DNA of 15,028 nucleotides from Candidatus Aenigmatarchaeota archaeon (GCA_017609145.1 JAFCEM010000014.1:1-15028), one strand, 5' to 3'; positions 7,169 to 13,339 are shown, counted from the first letter of the stretch. Numbers and translations: made by a program. The notes: a model not told the origin generated them from the letters alone.

Positions 7169-7237
7169 GAGCCTTAGCCTTTCTGGGAAAGCGGTTAGCT
7201 TCCGTAAGAAAGGCTCAGGTAAGTCTCACTTTTGAGC
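7169..7237 (+). ncRNA. Candidate structured RNA with two exclusive folds
   Basis: Fold 1 pairs AGCCTTTCT (7176-7184) with AGAAAGGCT (7207-7215), nine perfect base pairs. An inner helix pairs GGAAAGC (7186-7192, one bulged A) with GCTTCC (7198-7203) around loop GGTTA. Fold 2 pairs GCTCA (7213-7217) with TGAGC (7233-7237) and breaks the end of fold 1. The strand is not proven, and no promoter near 7140 is obvious. It could be an independent small RNA, a 3'-UTR element of the DUF373 mRNA, or a switch. There are no tRNA, box C/D or H/ACA hallmarks. Confidence 0.35.
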
Positions 7238-7397
7238 GTGGAAAAAATACTACTAGAAAATATATTTTTGAAAGGATTTGTTTTGTTAGAATGAATTTGA
7301 AATATGTTTTGATTATTATATTATATATAATATGTTAAATAAAATATATATTGTAAATTATATATTAAGGCAAAGGATACATTTATATTTCAAAAAG

Positions 7398-7407
7398 TTA
7401 TAAAATA
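7398..7407 (+). promoter_or_regulatory. TATA-like box for winged-helix gene
   Basis: TTATAAAATA is the best-placed box. It predicts a transcription start near 7430 and a leader of about 50 bases. An alternative TTTATATTT at 7382-7390 would move the start to about 7411. Confidence 0.4.
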
Positions 7408-7444
7408 AGCATAGAATTTGTAAAAGAATACTCACCACTACATG

Positions 7445-7461
7445 TTTTACCTGGAGTAAAA
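7445..7461 (+). promoter_or_regulatory. Inverted repeat in leader of winged-helix gene
   Basis: TTTTAC-CTGGA-GTAAAA is a perfect 6-bp inverted repeat with a five-base centre, just before the SD (GAGGATG, 7467-7473). It could be an operator for the encoded regulator or a small leader hairpin. A CCACTAC word lies just upstream (7435-7441), so the pieces of the recurrent CACT[A/C]CTGGTAAA motif are present here in split form. Confidence 0.35.
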
Positions 7462-7478
7462 TAAAAGAGGATGTATAT

Positions 7479-7841
7479 ATGGCTGAGAACGAAAAGAGTG
7501 CGCTTCATGACTTGTTTTTGAGAGAAAAACCAGTTAAGATTCTCGTCGGTCTCAGAACAACCAAGAATCCCGTTTATGCTACTCTTCTCTCAAAGGATGC
7601 CGACTGTACCTATTCCCACACAATAAAGATACTGAATGCATTCAAAAAACTGGGTATGGTGGAGTTTGAGAAGAAAGGAAGGATAAAGACAGTCACGCTC
7701 ACCAGTGACGGTGCAGAGATAGCAGGGAACATGGACAGTATTGTGAGGAAGTTCATCCGCTTGGAACAGAGCCTTGATGCCGCCGTGAAGGAGTCCGCAG
7801 GCAAAGACAGCAAAAACACCAAAAAAAGGAAAAAGAGATAA
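7479..7841 (+). CDS. Winged-helix DNA-binding protein, MarR-like size
   Basis: This 120-residue protein has a winged helix-turn-helix over about residues 18-85. The helices are PVKILVGLRTTK and NPVYATLLSKDADCTYSHTIKILNAFKKLGM (recognition helix about 44-58), and the wing is VEFEKKGRIKTVTLTSDGAEI. A short helix (about 86-106) could dimerise, and the last residues are very basic (NTKKRKKR), suggesting extra DNA contacts. This is the usual form of small archaeal transcription regulators. The SD GAGGATG (7467-7473) lies five bases before the ATG. Inverted repeats flank the gene on both sides, one before the SD and one directly after the stop, which suggests local autoregulation. The target genes are unknown; the leader-bearing gene downstream is the natural candidate. 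Confidence 0.8.
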   Translation: MAENEKSALHDLFLREKPVKILVGLRTTKNPVYATLLSKDADCTYSHTIKILNAFKKLGMVEFEKKGRIKTVTLTSDGAEIAGNMDSIVRKFIRLEQSLDAAVKESAGKDSKNTKKRKKR

Positions 7842-7844
7842 TTC

Positions 7845-7880
7845 TTACCACTCCTGGTAAATTATGAAAAATATTTTTTG
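7845..7880 (+). terminator. Palindrome plus T-run after winged-helix gene
   Basis: TTACCA-CTCC-TGGTAA (7845-7860) is a perfect inverted repeat starting four bases after the TAA. It is followed by AAAAATATTTTTT, which supplies a six-T run. This fits a transcription terminator. The palindrome also contains one copy of the recurrent motif (CACTCCTGGTAAA), so it could be a protein-binding site. Confidence 0.45.
7849..7861 (+). repeat. Recurrent motif copy 1 (CACTCCTGGTAAA)
   Basis: This is the first of three copies of CACT[A/C]CTGGTAAA within about 840 bases. The other two are at 8037-8049 and 8673-8685. All are on the plus strand, around the two DNA-binding-protein genes. Confidence 0.5.
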
Positions 7881-7933
7881 GTACTGCCATGAAATCAGCG
7901 GTTTTTCCACCAACTACAACCAAAACCCATAAT

Positions 7934-7941
7934 TTTATATA
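7934..7941 (+). promoter_or_regulatory. TATA box of the long-leader gene
   Basis: TTTATATA is a near-consensus archaeal TATA box. Standard spacing predicts transcription starting at about 7964, only a few bases before the first helix strand of the structured leader (7968). Confidence 0.55.
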
Positions 7942-8036
7942 TTACTTAGAATAATAATAAATAATCTGGCCAAATGCTTTCCTGGGGAAGCAAGCTTACT
8001 CAATGAACCATTCCCAAAACTGTGGATTTATGTTCG

Positions 8037-8049
8037 CACTACTGGTAAA
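8037..8049 (+). repeat. Recurrent motif copy 2 (CACTACTGGTAAA)
   Basis: This copy lies in the apical part of helix P3 of the leader. CACTACTGG falls in the loop and TAAA in the 3' strand of the last stem. Confidence 0.5.
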
Positions 8050-8171
8050 TCCTGAAACAGTGTTTTTGGGTTATTTTGGCCTTCCGGAGGGTAGCCTCTG
8101 GAAAGAAAACATGGATAGAAAATAACATGCCTGACTTGGCCGTCTGAACCAATCAGGTCCCGTTAAAATTT

Positions 8172-8181
8172 GGAGGGTGAG
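8172..8181 (+). promoter_or_regulatory. Strong Shine-Dalgarno sequence
   Basis: GGAGGGTGAG ends three bases before the ATG at 8185 and closely matches the complement of the archaeal 16S rRNA tail. It rules out an in-frame TTG at 8170, which would place the SD inside the coding region. Confidence 0.7.
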
Positions 8182-8184
8182 AAT

Positions 8185-8766
8185 ATGAAGAAAAAAATCA
8201 GCGACATAGTTCTGAAGAATGTCAACCCCCCTGATTACAAATCAGTTCTCTCAAGCGACGATCTTGCCGAGGTTCTTGTGCAGCGGCTCGGGGTCCAGCG
8301 CAAGCTCAGCAGGGCAAACCATGCAAAGCTCCTGAAGTTCCTTCTCCACGCCAGGAAGAACAATACTCCACTTGATATCGAGACAATAGCCAGGGTTCTG
8401 GGAGTCAGCGTCTCCCAGACGTATGAAGAGATAAGAAAATGGAGAACACTGCACCTGCTCGACTTTGTGAGGGTTCAGGTAAAAAACAGCAACCATTTCA
8501 TGAAGGGCTACATGCTGTCCGGAACAAGCGTGAACCAGCTTGTGGACAAGGCAACATCAAGCATAAACGCTTTCGTAAGAAGGACAAGAAGAATAGCAAA
8601 GGACTTTGACGATTATATCGCGGCAGAGATAGCTAGAGAGGCAATACCGTCAAAACAAAGAAAGCCAGATTCCACTACTGGTAAAACCCAGAGTAGTGAG
8701 GATTCTGGCGACAAAAAACCAGAAAAATCCCGGGATTCCGAGAACCTGTCAGAATTAGATATTTGA
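8185..8766 (+). CDS. Helix-turn-helix protein with charged C-terminal tail
   Basis: This 193-residue protein has a helical N-terminus and then a winged-helix-like domain (about 44-115). That domain contains HAKLLKFLLHARKNNTPLDIETIARVLGVSVSQTYEEIRKW (the turn and recognition helix are about 65-86). Next is a basic helix (about 125-150, NAFVRRTRRIAKDFDDYIAAEIA), and last a low-complexity charged tail (about 155-193, rich in S, K, D and E). It is probably a DNA- or RNA-binding regulator; I do not recognise a named family. Its mRNA carries a long folded leader and a strong SD. A copy of the recurrent motif lies inside the tail-coding region and forms a hairpin there, so the tail sequence may be shaped by a nucleic-acid signal as well as by protein function. 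Confidence 0.75.
   Translation: MKKKISDIVLKNVNPPDYKSVLSSDDLAEVLVQRLGVQRKLSRANHAKLLKFLLHARKNNTPLDIETIARVLGVSVSQTYEEIRKWRTLHLLDFVRVQVKNSNHFMKGYMLSGTSVNQLVDKATSSINAFVRRTRRIAKDFDDYIAAEIAREAIPSKQRKPDSTTGKTQSSEDSGDKKPEKSRDSENLSELDI
8673..8697 (+). repeat. Recurrent motif copy 3 within a hairpin inside the coding region
   Basis: CACTACTGGTAAA (8673-8685) is identical to copy 2. Here it folds as CACTA-CTGG, loop TAAAAC, CCAG, two bulged bases AG, TAGTG. This gives nine base pairs within the low-complexity tail codons. Confidence 0.5.
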
Positions 8767-8787
8767 ATATATACTTTATATAAAACC

Positions 8788-8823
8788 TAATAATAAATAT
8801 ACTATCAAATAGATTTATTATTA
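8788..8823. repeat. 11-bp perfect inverted repeat, possible terminator
   Basis: TAATAATAAAT (8788-8798) and ATTTATTATTA (8813-8823) are perfect reverse complements around a 14-base centre, about 20 bases after the stop at 8766. It could end the transcript or bind a protein. The tract is AT-only apart from the loop, which lowers its significance. Confidence 0.35.
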
Positions 8824-8881
8824 AAAACATATTACAAAATATATTTCACCAAACACAAAAGTGAGAGTTTTGCACAAAAAA

Positions 8882-8888
8882 TTTATAA
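8882..8888 (+). promoter_or_regulatory. TATA-like box for small ORF at 8910
   Basis: TTTATAA is centred 25 bases before the ATG at 8910, the same leaderless spacing seen at other genes here. It is the main support for this small gene being expressed. Confidence 0.45.
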
Positions 8889-8909
8889 CTTTGACAGTCA
8901 TTAATAGAG

Positions 8910-9122
8910 ATGAAAAACAGCCACCAACTGTTTGGTTTCAGAAGCCTGGCTGCACTTTTCGCCATGTTGAATGTATTTTTCATATGTAGCGGCCGGCCAG
9001 ATACCTGTGATGCCGAACGACTGAATACAGGATATCTGTCGAGAAAAGCAGCAAAAGTGACGAAGGATAATGGTTTATCTCTCCTAACCCCTTACGGAAA
9101 GGAATTCATAAAAAGCATGTAA
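8910..9122 (+). CDS. Small hypothetical protein, possibly truncated by an in-frame TAA
   Basis: This 70-codon frame has a hydrophobic stretch (residues about 12-26, SLAALFAMLNVFFIC) after a short polar start and before a polar remainder. It could be a signal anchor or a poor lipoprotein signal (FFIC). The remainder includes YLSRKAAKVTKDNG and LTPYGKEFIKSM. I do not recognise it. The leaderless TATA spacing argues for expression. The same frame continues without stops for another 40 codons after the TAA at 9120-9122, to a TAA at 9243-9245. The continuation (starting FAAFISAENNGLDS) looks protein-like in composition. The original gene may have had 111 codons and been cut by a nonsense change. 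Chance open frames are the alternative. Confidence 0.4.
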   Translation: MKNSHQLFGFRSLAALFAMLNVFFICSGRPDTCDAERLNTGYLSRKAAKVTKDNGLSLLTPYGKEFIKSM

Positions 9123-9245
9123 TTTGCTGCTTTTATTTCTGCAGAGAATAACGGCCTTGATAGTATTAGTTACGCAACAGACGAATACGACCGCAGGATG
9201 TCTGAAGAACAAAATAGGCCAAAAGAAAACACTAATGATATTTAA
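9123..9245 (+). pseudogene. Possible continuation of the small gene after an in-frame TAA
   Basis: This is 40 in-frame sense codons followed by TAA, polar and acidic (ATDEYDRRMSEEQNRPKE). It has no start with an SD or leaderless promoter of its own: the first ATG is at 9197, and the TATA-like TTTTATTT at 9131 is far from it. UAA is not a known recoding codon in archaea, so decay is more likely than readthrough. Confidence 0.25.
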
Positions 9246-9249
9246 ATAA
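9241..9249 (+). promoter_or_regulatory. TATA-like box for membrane protein at 9268
   Basis: TTTAAATAA is centred about 23 bases before the ATG, with no SD in between. This is a leaderless arrangement. Confidence 0.5.
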
Positions 9250-9267
9250 TCCGATCAAAAACTAAAT

Positions 9268-9621
9268 ATGAGGCCAAAGAAGCGGGGAAAACTGATTCAC
9301 AGGACTGCCCATAAAAGGGAGAGAGCGCCTTACAGCACCAACATGAAGATATTGCTCTCCGTTTTTATCCTGCTTCTGATAGCACTCTGGGTAATACTCC
9401 TGCTTACAGGAGTTCATATCATAGGACTCGTGCTGCTGACCATCGTGATACTGATAGTGCTTATAGCTTCCTGGTTTCTTCTCAACATAAAATTTGTCGT
9501 GAGTGACTTGGGAGTCTTTGCAGTTCTTGGCCCGGCAAAGTACAGGATAGCTATTGACAAGATAATTCTTACTGCAAAAAATCCGGCAGAGTTCATAAAA
9601 AAGATAAAGACAAGAGCATAA
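9268..9621 (+). CDS. Small membrane protein with two transmembrane helices
   Basis: This 117-residue protein has a strongly basic N-terminus (MRPKKRGKLIHRTAHKRER), which should stay in the cytoplasm. Two adjacent hydrophobic helices follow (about 26-48 and 49-72). A C-terminal cytoplasmic part of about 45 residues carries a short beta-rich motif (KFVVSDLGVFAVLGPAKYRIAIDKI) and a basic tail. Two helices followed by strands with a GPAKYRIAIDKI-like turn loosely recall the start of bacterial PH-type (DUF304) membrane proteins, but the fold would be too short to be complete. The link is a guess. It has its own promoter and stands alone. Function unknown. Confidence 0.65.
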   Translation: MRPKKRGKLIHRTAHKRERAPYSTNMKILLSVFILLLIALWVILLLTGVHIIGLVLLTIVILIVLIASWFLLNIKFVVSDLGVFAVLGPAKYRIAIDKIILTAKNPAEFIKKIKTRA

Positions 9622-9734
9622 AATTTTTGTAACCAAATAAAAAGCTTCCATTCAAATTTCGTATAGAATAGAATTCAATTGATAGTTGACTGTGTACGAC
9701 ATAGTCTTCATCATTGTTTGCAAGGTGCTGCCTA
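9622..9734. other. Short intergenic stretch before nuclease gene
   Basis: No gene is seen. A weak TATA-like GTATAGAAT near 9661-9669 could drive the nuclease gene with a leader of about 45 bases ending in the SD at 9722-9727. Confidence 0.3.
9722..9727 (+). promoter_or_regulatory. Shine-Dalgarno deciding the nuclease start
   Basis: AAGGTG lies seven bases before the ATG at 9735. It overlaps the codons that would follow an in-frame TTG at 9714, so the ATG is preferred. A later ATG at 9786 has only GGAAGG at 9766-9771 as a poorer alternative. Confidence 0.45.
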
Positions 9735-10604
9735 ATGCCGTGTGTTGGAATTGATTGTGACATAAGGAAGGAAAAGGTTTCTTTCATGGAATGCTCTGTC
9801 TGCGACAAGTGCAATAAGTTCCCGAGCCTGCTCAAAAAGAAGTTCCTGTTCCCGTCCATCCGGAGCGGAAACCCAAAGATTTCCGTGACCATGCTGACAT
9901 CCTGCCCGAGGCAGGCCTACCTTAAAATGACGAAAGATTTCTATATTAGCCGGAGCGGGATAATAGCAACCAACATAGGATCTGCACTTCATGAATATCT
10001 TCAGGGTGTATCTGACATATCAGAGAAATTTATAAGGTGGACGACCCCAGAGGGCCACGAATGTGTCGGATACATTGATGCCCTGAGCGTGACAAAGAGG
10101 ATACTCTACGAACTTAAAACCACACCCCATGGATGGCACATAAGGGATTATGGTGCCAAGGATCAGCATATACTCCAGCTCCAGATTTATGCGACCATAC
10201 TAAAGCAGATGAACGGTGTTGATCTTCACGGGCTCAGGCTCGTTTACATCGGGCTCGGGGACAAGGACTGTCTGGAGATTGATGTGCCATATGAGGACAA
10301 GACAGACTTCATAAACCAGAAGACGGCGCTTCTCCAGAAACATATAGATGAGGGCATAGTGCCCAAAGGCGAGCCCATGTGGCCCGAATGGGAATGTGAT
10401 TACTGCCAGTTCTCTGATGACTGTCCGAATAAGGTAGAAAAAAGGGCCTCTGAGATGGAAAAGGCCGAGGATTCAGTGATGGAAAAGCAGAGCAAAAACA
10501 ACCTCCCGATGGACACGGAGGAAAAAACCAAAGAACTGGATGCTGAGCCGGACAAAGCGCCCGAAGATCTGCAGAGAGCTAAACAATCCACCTTAATTTT
10601 TTAA
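9735..10604 (+). CDS. Stand-alone Cas4-like PD-(D/E)XK exonuclease with Fe-S cluster
   Basis: From the ATG this protein has 289 residues. All catalytic marks of the RecB/Cas4 nuclease family are visible. They are H86 (GSALHEYL), D115 (GYIDAL), E126-x-K128 (LYELKTT) and the Q148-x3-Y152 motif (QLQIYA). Four cysteines suit a 4Fe-4S cluster: C57 (SCPRQAY), C221-x2-C224 (CDYC) and C230. Cas4 and AddB-like proteins with this plan cut ssDNA ends. No other cas gene or array is present, so a housekeeping or mobile-element role is likelier than CRISPR adaptation. Unusual parts are a Cys-rich N-terminal extension (CVGIDC, then CSVCDKC) and an acidic tail of about 55 residues ending QSTLIF, which resembles a shortened PCNA-interacting peptide. 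The stop overlaps the promoter of the next gene. Confidence 0.85.
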   Translation: MPCVGIDCDIRKEKVSFMECSVCDKCNKFPSLLKKKFLFPSIRSGNPKISVTMLTSCPRQAYLKMTKDFYISRSGIIATNIGSALHEYLQGVSDISEKFIRWTTPEGHECVGYIDALSVTKRILYELKTTPHGWHIRDYGAKDQHILQLQIYATILKQMNGVDLHGLRLVYIGLGDKDCLEIDVPYEDKTDFINQKTALLQKHIDEGIVPKGEPMWPEWECDYCQFSDDCPNKVEKRASEMEKAEDSVMEKQSKNNLPMDTEEKTKELDAEPDKAPEDLQRAKQSTLIF

Positions 10605-10606
10605 AT
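10599..10606 (+). promoter_or_regulatory. TATA-like box for UPF0182 gene, overlapping upstream stop
   Basis: TTTTAAAT spans the TAA of the nuclease gene and is centred about 24 bases before the ATG at 10627. No SD is seen, so a leaderless start is likely. Confidence 0.5.
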
Positions 10607-10626
10607 CAAATATATAATCAAATTAT

Positions 10627-13317
10627 ATGAGACTTCTGCACACCATTATACTCATCATATTAATACTGATAGGAATACTTGTGGGTGTATCATTTATCTT
10701 TGCTGACTTGTTTTGGTTCAACGCAGTAGGATATGCTGACATATATGTGACAATAGTGCTGACATCTATCGGTCTTGGTGCACTCTTTGCGGTGATGTTT
10801 TTCTTTTTTGCCCTGCTGAACATAAAGATTGCAAAAAGGTTCTCTATAAGCAAATCAGATAGAAAGAGCGCGAACGAAAAACCTTTCATCATCCTCGCCT
10901 TCATATTTGCCATTTTCATAGGCATGGCATTCACCAACTGGGAGGTTTTGCTCAGGGCACTCAACCCGTCTGTTTTCGGTGTGATTGACCCTGTTTTCGG
11001 GCTTGATATAGGATTCTATGTTTTCAGCCTGCCCTTCTATCAGCTTTTGTTCAGCTATATAATCTCGGTGCTGGTTTTGACAATGTTACTGAGTTTCTTT
11101 TTCCATCTCACACATTCGGACCTTTTCAAAAAACCGAAAATCGACGATATTGAAACAGAAGAGGGAGTGGAGGTAAGGGCATTCCTTGACTTCTCGAAAA
11201 TAAAGAAGAGTATCACTCCCCACATGAGCATACTGCTTGCGCTGATATTCTTTGTTGCATCATTTGGGTTTCATATTGCCCAGTATAACCTGCTCTTCGA
11301 CCAGAGCGGCGTGTTCTTCGGTGCCGGGTTCACCGACCTGAACGTTACGTTGCTGTTTCTAAACGTCGGTTTTTTTGTTTCAATAGCAGTAGGCATCTTG
11401 TTTATCCTGAACCTCTGGATAAAGAAATGGAAGCTTCCCTTTGAGGGTGTGGCCATACTTGCAATCATAATGTTCATAGGCGTGCTTGTTGCGGGCGTTG
11501 TCCAGATATTCCAGGTGGGGCCTGATGAGTACAACATACAAAAACCATACATAGAATTCAATATAGGCAGCACGATTGCTGCTTACGGTCTGGACAACAT
11601 AGAAAACAAGATGTTCCCGGTTTTATACAATCTTACTGTGGATGACCTTAACCAGAACAGCGAAACAATCAACAACATAAGGCTGTGGGACTGGAGGCCG
11701 CTTCGGGATACCTATACACAGCTCCAGCTTTTCAGGACGTATTATGACTTTGTTGATGTGGATATTGACAGGTATCAGCTGAATGGTGAATACAAGGAAG
11801 TCATGGTTTCGCCAAGGGAACTGGATATCAATGACCTGTCATCAACTGCAAGGACATGGGTAAATGAGCACCTTGTTTACACACATGGTTATGGTGTGGT
11901 TATGAATCCGGTAGACAAGGTTTCACAGGAGGGGATTCCCGAATTCTATATAAAGGATATCCCACCAAAATCCGATTATGATAGCTTGGATATAGACAGG
12001 CCCGAGATATATTACGGAGAAAAGACATCACAATATGTTATAACCAAGACAACAACAGAGGAGTTTGATTACCCGAGCGGAGACCAGAATATATACACCT
12101 CGTACAACGGCACAGGTGGTGTGCCTATTGGCGATCTGTTCAGCAGGCTGGTCTACGCAATAAGGTTCGGTTCTATAGAGCTTTTCTTTTCTGGGTCAAT
12201 GACACCCCAGAGCAGTATATTACTGCACAGGAATGTGGGTGAAAGGGTCAGCACAATAGCACCATTCCTTCACTATGACAGCGACCCGTACATAGTGCTG
12301 TCAGACGGCAGGCTTTACTGGATAATAGACGCCTACACAGTAACGGACATGTACCCATACTCAGAGCCAGTATATTCCCAGAACCTCGGATACTTCAATT
12401 ATATGCGCAATCCGGTAAAGGTGGTTGTTGATGCCTACAACGGGGATGTTACATTTTATGTCATTGACAACAGCGAGCCGCTCATCCAGACATATTCCAG
12501 GATATTTCCTGACATGTTCAGGGACATCTCGGAGATGCCCGCAGGCATAAGAGAGCATATCAGGTATCCCGAGGACATTTTCACGGTGCAGGCGGCACTG
12601 TACTCTGTTTATCATATGCAAAACCCGCAGGTCTTCTACAACAAAGAGGATGTCTGGGATATCCCGAATGAGGTTTACATGGGCAACATGCAATCCATGA
12701 TACCTTATTATGTGATAATGAAGCTCACCGAATCAGAGATTGAGGATTTCATGCTTATGATACCGTTCAAGCCAAGCGGTACTGACAAGCAGAACATGAT
12801 AGGGTGGATGTCCGCCAACTGTGATGCAGATAACTACGGTAAGATAACAGTCTACCAGTTCTCAAAACAGGAGCTCGTGTACGGGCCCATGCAGATAGAG
12901 TCAAGGATAGACCAGGACACGGAGATATCCCAGCTCATAACACTGTGGAGCCAGAGCGGTTCGAGCGTCATAAGGGGCAACACACTTGTGATACCCATAA
13001 AGAACTCAATACTCTACATAGAACCGCTTTATTTACAGGCTACACAGGAGGGGAGCCTGCCGCAGCTCAAGAGGGTCATAGTTGCCTACGATGACAGGCT
13101 CAGCATGCAGAATACGCTTGGAGAGGCCCTTGCGGAAGTTTTCGGGGGAGAGGTGACTCCGCCTGGCCCGGGCACCGGGCACGATACCGCAGAGCAGATT
13201 CTGGCGCAGGTATCACAGCTCTATGAGCAGGCCCAGACAGCCCTCCATTCGGGTGATTTCGCTGCTTATGCCCAGTACATAGAACAGATCGGCGCCCTGC
13301 TTGAAGAGTATGCATAG
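10627..13317 (+). CDS. UPF0182 family integral membrane protein
   Basis: This 896-residue protein is full length for UPF0182 (COG1615), a family of unknown function found in actinobacteria, cyanobacteria and some archaea. The first about 300 residues hold seven hydrophobic helices, beginning at HTIILIILILIGILVGVSF and ending near AILAIIMFIGVLVAGVVQ. A long domain, presumably outside the membrane, follows. It contains DNIENKMFPVLYNLTVDDL, the conserved NIRLWDWRPLRDTY region and FHY-like SDGRLYWIIDAYT strands. After a proline/glycine linker (TPPGPGTG) the C-terminal helix pair shows the family's AQTALHSGDFAAYAQYIEQI ending. Its leaderless promoter lies at the end of the nuclease gene. Role unknown; an envelope-associated function is inferred from topology only. 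Confidence 0.92.
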   Translation: MRLLHTIILIILILIGILVGVSFIFADLFWFNAVGYADIYVTIVLTSIGLGALFAVMFFFFALLNIKIAKRFSISKSDRKSANEKPFIILAFIFAIFIGMAFTNWEVLLRALNPSVFGVIDPVFGLDIGFYVFSLPFYQLLFSYIISVLVLTMLLSFFFHLTHSDLFKKPKIDDIETEEGVEVRAFLDFSKIKKSITPHMSILLALIFFVASFGFHIAQYNLLFDQSGVFFGAGFTDLNVTLLFLNVGFFVSIAVGILFILNLWIKKWKLPFEGVAILAIIMFIGVLVAGVVQIFQVGPDEYNIQKPYIEFNIGSTIAAYGLDNIENKMFPVLYNLTVDDLNQNSETINNIRLWDWRPLRDTYTQLQLFRTYYDFVDVDIDRYQLNGEYKEVMVSPRELDINDLSSTARTWVNEHLVYTHGYGVVMNPVDKVSQEGIPEFYIKDIPPKSDYDSLDIDRPEIYYGEKTSQYVITKTTTEEFDYPSGDQNIYTSYNGTGGVPIGDLFSRLVYAIRFGSIELFFSGSMTPQSSILLHRNVGERVSTIAPFLHYDSDPYIVLSDGRLYWIIDAYTVTDMYPYSEPVYSQNLGYFNYMRNPVKVVVDAYNGDVTFYVIDNSEPLIQTYSRIFPDMFRDISEMPAGIREHIRYPEDIFTVQAALYSVYHMQNPQVFYNKEDVWDIPNEVYMGNMQSMIPYYVIMKLTESEIEDFMLMIPFKPSGTDKQNMIGWMSANCDADNYGKITVYQFSKQELVYGPMQIESRIDQDTEISQLITLWSQSGSSVIRGNTLVIPIKNSILYIEPLYLQATQEGSLPQLKRVIVAYDDRLSMQNTLGEALAEVFGGEVTPPGPGTGHDTAEQILAQVSQLYEQAQTALHSGDFAAYAQYIEQIGALLEEYA

Positions 13318-13339
13318 GCCTGAACCAAAGAAAACGAAT

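Larger units (their letters stand above)
7092..7478. other. 387-base intergenic region: hairpin segment then very AT-rich promoter region
   Basis: No convincing coding frame is present. Bases 7092-7240 are of mixed composition and hold the strong stem-loop listed separately. Bases about 7245-7430 are strongly AT-rich with several overlapping TATA-like stretches (around 7318-7330, 7340-7370, 7382-7389 and 7398-7407). Such a tract could be a promoter or a DNA-bending protein-binding region. A further inverted repeat sits just before the SD of the next gene. Confidence 0.5.
7964..8184 (+). ncRNA. Long structured 5' leader, candidate riboregulator
   Basis: About 220 bases separate the predicted transcription start from the ATG. 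A closing helix P1 pairs GGCCAAA (7968-7974) with TTTGGCC (8075-8081). Inside it P2 is GCTTTCC/GGAAGC (7976-7982 with 7986-7991, one bulge), and a small hairpin is AATG/CATT (8002-8005 with 8009-8012). P3 is CCCAAAA-CTG (8013-8022) with CAG-TGT-TTTTGGG (8058-8070, TGT bulged), extended by GGATTTA/TAAATCC (8024-8030 with 8046-8052). Downstream hairpins lie at 8082-8103 and 8130-8157. It matches no riboswitch class I know. The ligand, protein partner and mechanism are unknown, and no sequence clearly masks the SD. Confidence 0.5.

Noticed and set aside
7161..7220. TTTGATGAG resembling box C of a C/D guide RNA
   Set aside because: No CTGA box D or D' lies at suitable distance and the region forms a long perfect hairpin instead.
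8170..8184. A TTG start at 8170 for the HTH gene
   Set aside because: The strong SD GGAGGGTGAG would lie inside the gene; it sits at the right distance for the ATG at 8185.
7092..8184. tRNA or rRNA genes in the long intergenic regions
   Set aside because: No cloverleaf, T-loop GGTTCRA or rRNA-like segment was found by eye.
6007..9141. The shared 13-mer TGCTTTTATTTCT before the DUF373 gene and at 9129
   Set aside because: It is T-rich and a single shared 13-mer pair is expected by chance; the second copy has no start codon at suitable distance.
9735..10604. A CRISPR adaptation locus around the Cas4-like gene
   Set aside because: No cas1, cas2 or repeat-spacer pattern is present anywhere in the window.
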